Assembly (NCBI GenBank): GCA_013360685.1
Contig: JABWBD010000014.1
Location: 1 to 40,633, forward strand
Length of the DNA stretch: 40,633 bases
Direction: 5' to 3'
Source: Pirellulales bacterium
GTDB lineage: Bacteria > Planctomycetota > Planctomycetia > Pirellulales > Thermoguttaceae
Shown in pieces: positions 34,001 to 40,633 of the stretch. The translations under genes were made by a program, and so were the position numbers. Under the pieces are notes generated by a model. That model was given only the letters and a program-made list of their open reading frames with translations, was not told where the DNA came from and searched no databases. Each line of letters starts with the position of its first letter. Position 1 is the stretch's first letter.

Positions 34001-37000
34001 GCATGAGCCCGCAACTTGTGGATGCCCGCACCGCTCACGAGCACCGAAGCGCTGAAGGTTGTTCCAACAACGGTGGCATGGCCGAGATCCGTGTTGGTCG
34101 TTGCGTCGTCGAGGCGAACGGCCAGCCCGGTCTCGGTGACACTCCCAGCCACGGTGACGGAGCGCGTGTTGGTGAGGCCATCGGTCGCCGACGTGCCCGC
34201 GTCGGGCGCGAACGAGAGATCTGTAGGCGCCGCGGGCCTGGTGGTGTCCATCAGCCAACTTGTTTGCGCCGAATCAGCTCCAATGTTTCCGGCAAGATCG
34301 CGGACGCCGGCGCCCTCGACCGTGACCGTATAGGTGCCCTGCTGCCCGACGAACCAGTTCAATCCCTTGATCCGATAGACACCGCCCCCAACCACCTCGA
34401 TGATAACGCGGTCGTCCGTCGTTACCGCCAGGCCGTCCCGGCTCAAAAGGATGTCGTGTCGCGTAAACGTGCTGGAGTTGATCTGCTCGTTGAAGGTCAC
34501 CTCAAGCGATTGGACGACAATATTGCGGGGATTGGTAGCCAACGTCTCCACCGCCGTGACCTGCGGGGCGAGCGTGTCCATAGTCCATGCCGCCGTTGCC
34601 GTGCGGATTCCTGGCATGCCATCGAGGTCGCTTATGCCGTTGCCTTCGACGGACAGCTCGTACATGCCGTCGGGTGTGGTCTGTGGAGCCAGGTCGGTAA
34701 TACGGAATCGCGTCGGCGATACAAATTCCACTGCGGCTCCAGCCAAGACAACGCTGGACGCGTCGCGGGTCAAGACCAGATCGGCCGTGGTGAAGGTCGC
34801 CGCATCGATTGGTTTTGAGAACGCGACGTCGATCGCGTCCAAGAGCGTGTTTTGGAACTGCGAGACCGGCCCCAACTCTTTGACGTAGGGCGGCGCCGCG
34901 CCGTTGGACCAGACCGCAACGGCCTCGCCGGCGCCGGCGTTGTCGCCGTAATCGCGCACGCCGATGCCGACAATCCTGAATTCGTAGACGCCATCCGCCG
35001 TGGTCAGGTCCGTAAGATTGTCTACACGGTACGTCGCTTCGCTCCCGTCGACCTTGGAAATGGCAACGCCGGACGTCTCGGTAATCGAGTTCGGTCCGCC
35101 GTTGCGCGTGAGAGCGATGTCTTGCCAATCGAACGTCGCAAGGTCGATCTCCTCGGAGAATGTGACGTCGAGCGAATCAAGGGGGACAGTTCTCGGATCT
35201 GGGCTGACGGCCTCGACCGAAATCACCGAGGGCGCGATAGAGTCGTCGCGAACGTAGTAGAACGTGTACTCACCGGTTCCGTCGAAATCGAGCAGGTGCA
35301 GCCGCGGCATCGGGACGAACCGGCTGAGATTGCTGTCGTACTCCTTTGCTGTCTGCCAAACGTTTGGCCCGACCAACAACTCCTTGCCGTCCGAGCGAAC
35401 GACCTGCGCGAGTTTCCAGCCCGCGCCGGGATCAGGGAGCCGCAGATAAGACCATCCCGCTTGCTGTGAGGCGATCAACGTTATTTGGCGATTGCCGGCT
35501 GTTACCGATCCATCGACCGCAACCGACGTGGCGATGTTCACCGGAGCGACGCTACCGTTGCTGAAGTACAGCGCGTCGGGAAGGCCCTCGCTGTCTGGGT
35601 CGTCATTGACCAGGAAGTCCTGGAAGGAATCGTCCCCCGGCCGGTCGGTCCGCACCGGGTGAACGAGTTCATGGATGGTGACGCTATCGATGATTGAAGT
35701 GCGCGCTCCGCCCAGCGCATCGTCGTGCTCGAATGTGGCTGAATAGTCGGTGAAACGCCCCAACACGCTTGAAGTCATCGCCCAGGTCGCGATCTGTGTC
35801 TGCCCGGGGACTAGGTCCCCCAAGTCGACGGTGAGGGAAGGCGACATCGGCTGGTCGCCCACTTGGGCGCTGACAATCCTGAAGTCGACCAGCAGTCCCT
35901 TTCTATTTTCGACGATCTTCGGCTGCGCCGAAGAGATCGAGAAGCCGTTCGCTGTCCCTCGCCCGATGTTCGTTGCCGTCAAGCCAAGCATGAAGGGCTC
36001 GGACGACTCGAGCTCCTCGGTAAACGGATCGTCGGCTATCACATCACGCTGCTGGAAGTAGTTCAGGACAAGTGTCGGTTCGGGGAGGACGGCAAATGTC
36101 GAACTGGTAAGCGGAATCACAACCTCCTGGTGTGTGATCGGGTCAACGTAACGCAGAGTGCCGACGATTGAATACCAAGTCGGCCCAAGCAAAGCAGCAT
36201 CGTCGGTCGGAACAAATGTGAATAGAGCGGTACCCGTGGCACCGGGCAGAATCGTTCCCGTTCCGTCCACCGCCGAAAGGTCTCTTAACTTCGGAGCCAT
36301 GATCACGAACTTGTCCGTGGCAGGATCGCCGTTCTGATCGTTAAACTGAATGTCTAGCCGGACTTCCGTAATCTCGCCGGATTCGTCGCCATTGTAGATA
36401 GCCAGCGACCCGGAGAATGCTGCTCGCGTAACAACCGCTTCCTGGTCGATTTCAATACGAACGGTCGCACACACACCCCCTTCAGCCTCGGGATCGAGCG
36501 ACCCTGCAATCGGCTTTGCCGATGGTGTGACACCGGCAGGGACCCCGCTCAGTTCCATGTCCGACCATGGTGGCAGATTAGGCACGCATTTAGTATCGGA
36601 TGCTAGCAAAGTATCAATATCGATGGGAGCACCCCGGCCGCTGGGAACGATGACGTCATAACCAAAACGACTAGAGATGAAGTTTATCAATTTGGAAAGA
36701 AGACTGAGGTTGGTGACCAAATCGCACCCGTATCGCCCCAACATCATCATCGCCGAACGCTGAATTGCGCTGGCAGCGCATTCGACATAGTAAGTTGAAT
36801 ACCATCCGGTTACGCAAGACGTGTAGTCACTCGATGCCGCAGTGAGTGTAACTGCCGCAGAGGCGTTCGGTGCAAATCGCCGACTGATTAGGACTGGAAC
36901 ACTGACCGCGCTCTTCGCGGGTAACGTACCGAGGTGGTCACTCGCCGGCGTGAAGATATAGTCGCCAGCGTCGGGCAAGTGCAGTCGAACATCCTGCGCG

Positions 37001-40000
37001 CCAATGAGACCATGATTTGTCAATGTCAGTGAAACTTGAACGGACTGGCCCGGATCGAGGTCAGGTAGTTCCGTTGGTCCCGTCATCACTACGACTGGGA
37101 TTGGCACATCCGTATGGAATAGCGATTGCAGGGCGACTCTATAGCGGTCAGCGATCTCGGTAGGGCTGATAATCCATTGATAAGCTACTGTCCGCCGTGT
37201 CAGAAATACTGACTGCTTGTTCACGATCCCGGCCTTAACTTGTACACCCATTCTCTCGGTATTGTGACCGTTCGCGAACGCTTCTAACAGATAGAAGCCC
37301 TCCTGTACGTTGGCGAAGTGCGCGCGCCCAAGCACGTCAGTCAAGGCTTCGGCCACCACGATCGTATTGTCGTACGGGTCGCGGAGAATGACCTCGGCTC
37401 CAGTGACTCTTGGAGCACCCACTGCGAAGTACGTGTATTCGTCCTCAATCGCAATCTCTATGTCGCCGACTGCCGCCGACAGAATACGGAACTCATACCC
37501 GACGCTGTATTGGATGTCAGCGCCGCTCAGGACAATCACTCCATCGAATGTCGCCAGAGCTATATCTTCCGGCGGGGTCAAAGTCAGCGTCACCACGGTC
37601 TTCTGCCCCGGAGCCAACGAAAGAATCGCCGATTCGCTGGCCAAGGCAACCCAAGCGATGTCGTCCGGTAGCTGCACGTGAAGCGGCCCCGTGGGTGCGC
37701 CGCCAATATTGGCTATCTCGAAGCTCACCACTTTCTGTTGCCCGCGGACCACGCCTTCAACAATGCTGCCCGGGTTGCTCACCAGTTGCGGTGTCAAAGG
37801 CACAACGCGCACGTCGAGCGGCACCTCCACCGAAGCCCCTTCCGCCGACGCTACGCGTAGCCGCATGCGCCCCTGCAGGACCGAGGCGTCCCCAGCGGAA
37901 ACCGAGTAGGTCAATCGAACGGCATCGTTTCCGGCAAGGGTGTCCGACGCGAGGACCGACGTAACCACCACGTTTGTCGGGACGTCAAGCGCCTCGACAG
38001 TGAGTTCCGTGAGGGGCACGCTTCCCAGGTTCCGGAGTTCGATCTGCCCGCCCACCGGCGTCCCCGGAGCAACGCGAACGGTCAGTTCGGTCGGTTCGAC
38101 GCGCATCCCAACCAGCGTGAACTGGTCTTGAGCCACATCCTCGACCACTGCCGGGTGCGCCGCAGCGACGGTGTAGACTCCCGCCTCCGTAGGCAGCGGA
38201 GGGAACGTGGCAGTGAACCGGCCGCTCGCATCGGTCGTCGCCGTCAACACGCGGCGAAATCGACCGTCCAAGATCACTCGCACCGTCACAGGTACATTCG
38301 CGGCGGGCGCGCTCGACCCGTGCAGCGTGGCGACCCCAGTGAACTGCACCGGTGTTCCAGCAACCGCCATTTCCGTCTCGGTCGCCACCGTCGCCGTGTA
38401 GGTGGGGCTGACGGCGATGGTGCTCGCCGAGTTGGCCTGGTTGTCCCCCTCGTTCGGTTCGGGAATTGCGCCGGTCGCATCGACCACCACGACCGCGTAG
38501 TAAGTTCCCGGCACTGCAGGCAGAGCCACGGGTGCCGACCGAGGAACCGATGCCTCAGCAGCCAGGCTGGCCTGGGCGGTCAGCTCCGCCGCGAGCACGT
38601 CGCTCGCGTCCAACACGGCGTCTTGCGAAAGGTACACGCGTTCCAGCCAAGAGGCGGAGGCGGCGATGCTGCCGGAGTTCGTCACGGACCAGGTGATTGT
38701 CGCCTGCTGACCCATCACGCCGTCTCCGGGCAGTGCAACGCTGGCGACCCCAAGGTCCGCCGCGTCACGGTCCAGAACCGTGAGGGTGAGGCTGGCCGTG
38801 GCCAGACCCACTGCCGCTGCGGACAGATTCACCTGCTGCGGGCCGCTGCTCAAGCCGTCAGACCCCGTGTCGAGGGCAACGGTCGCCGAGAACTGTCCCG
38901 CCGGAATGGTCACCGTGGGCGGCGCAATCAGCATCGCGGGATCACTCGATGTCAGCGTGACTACCATGTCGGCATCGGTCGGCGTATTGCGCGTGATCGT
39001 GACGGTGAAGGCCCCGGTCACGCGCTCCAGGGCAGCGGACTGATCTGCCGCTAGCCGCAGAGTGGGAGCGTCGTCGTCGATTACTTCCAGGGACGCGGTT
39101 CCGACCCCGGAATGGATCCGACATCCGCACGTGGCGTAGGCCCCATAGGCGCTGATCGTCACGGTTCGGGTCCCGTCGATGAGCGTGTTGTCCACCAGGT
39201 CGACGGTGAAAGTGGCCGATTGCTCACCGGCCGGAATGATCACCGATGAAACGGCCGGCGCGGCGATGCCAGGTTCACTGGAGAACAACGTCACCGTCAG
39301 CGGCGAGTCGACCGCGACCGCGCGGCTCACGGTGAATGTCAACCCCAACGCATTCTCTGCCACGGTCGCGACGGCCGGGCTCAACGTCAGCGTCGGAAGG
39401 TCCGCATGATCGGTGAGCATGAACGACGCCGTCCCGTCGGCGAAGCCTCCCGCCTCCGCGGTGATTGTGAGGGTTCCGTCCTTTTCCGGCAATGTGTCCT
39501 GGATCGTCGTAATGGTGAACGCCGCAGAAGATTGATTCGCGTCGATCACCACCACAGGAAGATTGACCTGCCCGGAAGAGGACGCGGAGAGCGTGATCGG
39601 CAGCGGCGCGGCGGTGATCCAGTTTCGTTCCACGCGTCCGGTGACCGTACCTCCCTCCTCGATCGTTTCAGCATCGACGAAAACTCGTAGGGTGGGAGTG
39701 TCGTCATCCAGCACGGACATTTCAGCGGTCCCCGGCAGGAACCCGACTGCCGAAGCAGTGATCGTGGCCGTTCGGCTTCCATCGACAAGGTCGTTGTCGG
39801 CCGTCGCAATGGTGAAGCTGATCGACGACTGGCCGGCTGGAATCGTGATGATCGGCGGGACCGGGAGCGCCGAGGTGTTGCTGCTGGAAAACGTGACCTC
39901 CAGATCGGAACCCGTCGGAGTATTCCGCGTTACGGTGACCGATGCGTCTGCGCCTTCGACGAAAGCCGACGCGCTGGCATGAAGTGTCAGTGCCGGGGGC

Positions 40001-40401
40001 GGCCCCTGAACGTAAATCGCTGCGTCGTCGATGGCGGTGTTGTTCGAAGCGGATGCGTCGATCTGGCCGTAAATATCGGTCGAGACAACGGCTCGCAGGT
40101 GGCCAACAAGGTCGAGCGGCAGCGTGATCAACTGGGTTTGCGTTACCGACTGCCCGATGGGAATCTCTCCCATGAATTCGAAGTCCGCAATGTGCCGATC
40201 CGAGCCAACGGCCTCGTCAGAGGAGAGGTAAACCCGATCGGTCCACGACCCTGTTGCGATGGCGGTGCCCAGGTTCGTCACCGTCCAGGAGAGGAGTACT
40301 TCATCTCCGATGAGCCCGTCTGCGGGCAGAGAGATGTCCGTAACAAGGAGATCGGGAGCGCCGATCGTGATTGGCAGCATGTCGCGCGATGTGGTCAGCA
40401 A
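31075..40401 (-). CDS. Giant extracellular multidomain protein with subtilisin-like protease and RTX repeats, N-terminus missing
   Basis: The open frame has 3108 residues. Visible order: CARDB-like domain (about 10-130), four Calx-beta-like repeats (130-550) ending in forms of VLDDD or VIDDD, second CARDB-like domain (550-670), Ig-like domains (670-1000), a cysteine-containing block (1010-1450), SbsA/Big-like repeats (about 1720-2250), an SdrD/B-like domain (from 2268) interrupted by a subtilase (about 2390-2680), PKD domain (2768-2847), and RTX calcium repeats (about 2925-3020). Subtilase residues are complete: aspartate in AVLDTGID (near 2410), histidine in GHGTHVAG (near 2454) and serine in GTSMAAPQ (near 2638). 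No signal peptide is present: an in-frame TAG at 40408-40410 precedes the TTG at 40401 and the ATG at 40380. So the 5' end is lost, frameshifted or misassembled. Confidence 0.88.
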   Translation of the reverse strand: MLTTSRDMLPITIGAPDLLVTDISLPADGLIGDEVLLSWTVTNLGTAIATGSWTDRVYLSSDEAVGSDRHIADFEFMGEIPIGQSVTQTQLITLPLDLVGHLRAVVSTDIYGQIDASASNNTAIDDAAIYVQGPPPALTLHASASAFVEGADASVTVTRNTPTGSDLEVTFSSSNTSALPVPPIITIPAGQSSISFTIATADNDLVDGSRTATITASAVGFLPGTAEMSVLDDDTPTLRVFVDAETIEEGGTVTGRVERNWITAAPLPITLSASSSGQVNLPVVVIDANQSSAAFTITTIQDTLPEKDGTLTITAEAGGFADGTASFMLTDHADLPTLTLSPAVATVAENALGLTFTVSRAVAVDSPLTVTLFSSEPGIAAPAVSSVIIPAGEQSATFTVDLVDNTLIDGTRTVTISAYGAYATCGCRIHSGVGTASLEVIDDDAPTLRLAADQSAALERVTGAFTVTITRNTPTDADMVVTLTSSDPAMLIAPPTVTIPAGQFSATVALDTGSDGLSSGPQQVNLSAAAVGLATASLTLTVLDRDAADLGVASVALPGDGVMGQQATITWSVTNSGSIAASASWLERVYLSQDAVLDASDVLAAELTAQASLAAEASVPRSAPVALPAVPGTYYAVVVVDATGAIPEPNEGDNQANSASTIAVSPTYTATVATETEMAVAGTPVQFTGVATLHGSSAPAANVPVTVRVILDGRFRRVLTATTDASGRFTATFPPLPTEAGVYTVAAAHPAVVEDVAQDQFTLVGMRVEPTELTVRVAPGTPVGGQIELRNLGSVPLTELTVEALDVPTNVVVTSVLASDTLAGNDAVRLTYSVSAGDASVLQGRMRLRVASAEGASVEVPLDVRVVPLTPQLVSNPGSIVEGVVRGQQKVVSFEIANIGGAPTGPLHVQLPDDIAWVALASESAILSLAPGQKTVVTLTLTPPEDIALATFDGVIVLSGADIQYSVGYEFRILSAAVGDIEIAIEDEYTYFAVGAPRVTGAEVILRDPYDNTIVVAEALTDVLGRAHFANVQEGFYLLEAFANGHNTERMGVQVKAGIVNKQSVFLTRRTVAYQWIISPTEIADRYRVALQSLFHTDVPIPVVVMTGPTELPDLDPGQSVQVSLTLTNHGLIGAQDVRLHLPDAGDYIFTPASDHLGTLPAKSAVSVPVLISRRFAPNASAAVTLTAASSDYTSCVTGWYSTYYVECAASAIQRSAMMMLGRYGCDLVTNLSLLSKLINFISSRFGYDVIVPSGRGAPIDIDTLLASDTKCVPNLPPWSDMELSGVPAGVTPSAKPIAGSLDPEAEGGVCATVRIEIDQEAVVTRAAFSGSLAIYNGDESGEITEVRLDIQFNDQNGDPATDKFVIMAPKLRDLSAVDGTGTILPGATGTALFTFVPTDDAALLGPTWYSIVGTLRYVDPITHQEVVIPLTSSTFAVLPEPTLVLNYFQQRDVIADDPFTEELESSEPFMLGLTATNIGRGTANGFSISSAQPKIVENRKGLLVDFRIVSAQVGDQPMSPSLTVDLGDLVPGQTQIATWAMTSSVLGRFTDYSATFEHDDALGGARTSIIDSVTIHELVHPVRTDRPGDDSFQDFLVNDDPDSEGLPDALYFSNGSVAPVNIATSVAVDGSVTAGNRQITLIASQQAGWSYLRLPDPGAGWKLAQVVRSDGKELLVGPNVWQTAKEYDSNLSRFVPMPRLHLLDFDGTGEYTFYYVRDDSIAPSVISVEAVSPDPRTVPLDSLDVTFSEEIDLATFDWQDIALTRNGGPNSITETSGVAISKVDGSEATYRVDNLTDLTTADGVYEFRIVGIGVRDYGDNAGAGEAVAVWSNGAAPPYVKELGPVSQFQNTLLDAIDVAFSKPIDAATFTTADLVLTRDASSVVLAGAAVEFVSPTRFRITDLAPQTTPDGMYELSVEGNGISDLDGMPGIRTATAAWTMDTLAPQVTAVETLATNPRNIVVQSLEVTFNEQINSSTFTRHDILLSRDGLAVTTDDRVIIEVVGGGVYRIKGLNWFVGQQGTYTVTVEGAGVRDLAGNIGADSAQTSWLMDTTRPAAPTDLSFAPDAGTSATDGLTNTRSVTVAGSVTETGLAVRLDDATTNTDLGHATVVGTTFSASVLVSGAGIHKLRAHAVDAAGNVSENSFIELFIDEARPVIEDIVDIGPDPRVAPIDSVDVIFSERINPATFDWQDVTLNRDGGANVITDAVTITPLTETTFRIGNLTGLTELGGVYLLRVLGTGVEDLAGNSGTGAGEETWSNEIDGLGEIRGQKFEDLDRNRRKDDGEAGLAGWTIFIDGNNNGLLDDGESSTVTDAAGNYTFTDLQPGTYTIGEVIQVGWEQTSPGPSADNSAAPATVQVSITGTQVSDAGALAAAVRTRDWSALIGLGGLHNDPRFIGIDGRGYAVAVLDTGIDQDHPFFGPDRDGNGISDSILFQRDFVDGDSRADDQHGHGTHVAGLIASQDAAYGGIARGAGLIVLRVLDSEGNGSLSSVEKALQWVAANAAAYNIAAVNMSFGDNGNYAFAQSLYGIGDELSILASKGVMVVSAAGNNYYTTNSREGVAYPAADPNSFGVGAVWTADEGGPYSWRGGSVDFSTGSDRLVSFSQRDVGQTEIFAPGALMTGAGLGGGTATFSGTSMAAPQVAGVAALAQQIAATHLNRRLTAAELRSLLASSGVSLQDGDDENDNVANTGDTFRRLDVLALANGILALPASPGDAASNPADGAGGGTGTIHAAGFHTITLAGGQVLTGVDFGNRRLETVPPTIFVHGPTRGVRGQPLTFTLSTDPVRSATYEVDWNGDGTADETVSGSGEISVARVFSAAGTYTVEVAATDNTTGQSATASHTVTIESAEIIGGVLHVGGTTGSDRISVGYRGRQMYATINGSRYHPSGATGLVATSWVDTVVIYGQEGDDVIHAPLRAGSIAQLYGGDGNDRLYGGRGNDMLYGGRGNDKLYGDFGRDVLIGEDGDDELNGNSGNDILVGGVGDDDLRGHAGRDLLFGGIGRDDLQGGPDDDILIGGRTSHDDDFAALQAIMLEWNRRDLRVQDRVFNLRNGGGRNGTARLTLGGSVLEDSEEDALEGNGGDDWFLFSLPDDLNDLGRKDVSN

Positions 40402-40633
40402 CAGCCCCTACATTATCGACAGCCTGAACAACCGGGAATGGCTGGGCTGGGATGTGACCAAAGGATTGACCTACGCCCAGACCGTGGCCGCCACCCAAGC
40501 CGGCGGCATGTTTGCCGGGTTTTCGATTGCGCGCAATAACGACGCGCAGTTGTTTGTCGATGCACTGATCGGGGCGGGCAATCCGTGCACACCGGGCCCT
40601 GCGGGTCGCCCTTGGCGAGGAGCTGGCCGTGCA
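40379..40633 (+). other. Plus-strand open frame running off the window end
   Basis: From ATG 40379-40381 the plus strand stays open to the last base: [20 protein letters not shown], then WLGWDVTKGLTYAQTVAATQ, then AGGMFAGFSIARNNDAQLFV. This reads like real protein and lies opposite the 5' end of the giant minus-strand gene. Either a separate gene starts here, which would explain the early stop in the giant gene, or the last 250 bp are joined from another place. I recognise no family. Confidence 0.3.

Overview
The window looks like a piece of a planctomycete chromosome, probably of the Pirellula/Rhodopirellula type. The reasons are a DUF1559 pseudopilin-like protein, an ECF sigma factor directly followed by a protein kinase fused to WD40 repeats, a giant secreted protein with Calx-beta-like, CARDB-like, subtilase and RTX repeats, a large secreted beta-galactosidase-like protein, and many short palindromic repeats between genes. 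The DNA is GC-rich, so nearly every gene has long false ORFs in other frames. No rRNA, tRNA, CRISPR array or intact insertion sequence was found. All family assignments come from reading motifs; no database search was run.

Layout. (1) Positions 1-3701, minus strand: a three-gene operon for envelope sugar transfer (polytopic membrane protein, family 2 glycosyltransferase, and a GT39/ArnT-like membrane glycosyltransferase cut by the window edge). (2) 3847-4053: a small plus-strand ORF facing the next gene across two tandem hairpins. (3) 4199-9565, minus: a secreted GH42-like protein and an enolase-superfamily epimerase. (4) 9632-10896: a REP-like palindrome beside a truncated REP-associated transposase (RAYT) that keeps only its DnaA-like C-terminal domain. 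(5) 10995-13695: a YjfB-like small protein, a saccharopine-dehydrogenase-like reductase, and on the other strand a zinc-ribbon membrane protein and a small membrane protein. (6) 13947-18222: a secreted esterase convergent with a secreted planctomycete protein of unknown function. (7) 18541-22753: an HD phosphohydrolase, an iron-sulfur flavoprotein, an animal-type adenylosuccinate lyase and a cupin. (8) 22754-24897: a gene-decay region with a DUF4058 C-terminal remnant, three palindromes, a two-frame gene remnant and about 790 bp without a supported gene. (9) 24898-29997: ECF sigma factor, kinase-WD40 protein and DUF1559 protein, followed by palindromes. (10) 30252-40401, minus: a TTG-started small protein with a perfect Shine-Dalgarno, then the giant extracellular subtilase.

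Functional links. The clearest unit is the sigma factor and kinase pair, a likely signalling module that may respond to a stimulus through its 14 WD40 repeats. The glycosyltransferase operon probably decorates the cell envelope. PurB and the cupin are 11 bp apart and likely co-transcribed. The most unusual items are the giant protein, whose subtilase appears nested inside another domain and whose 5' end stops abruptly near the window end; the RAYT remnant with its palindrome; and the decay region after the cupin.
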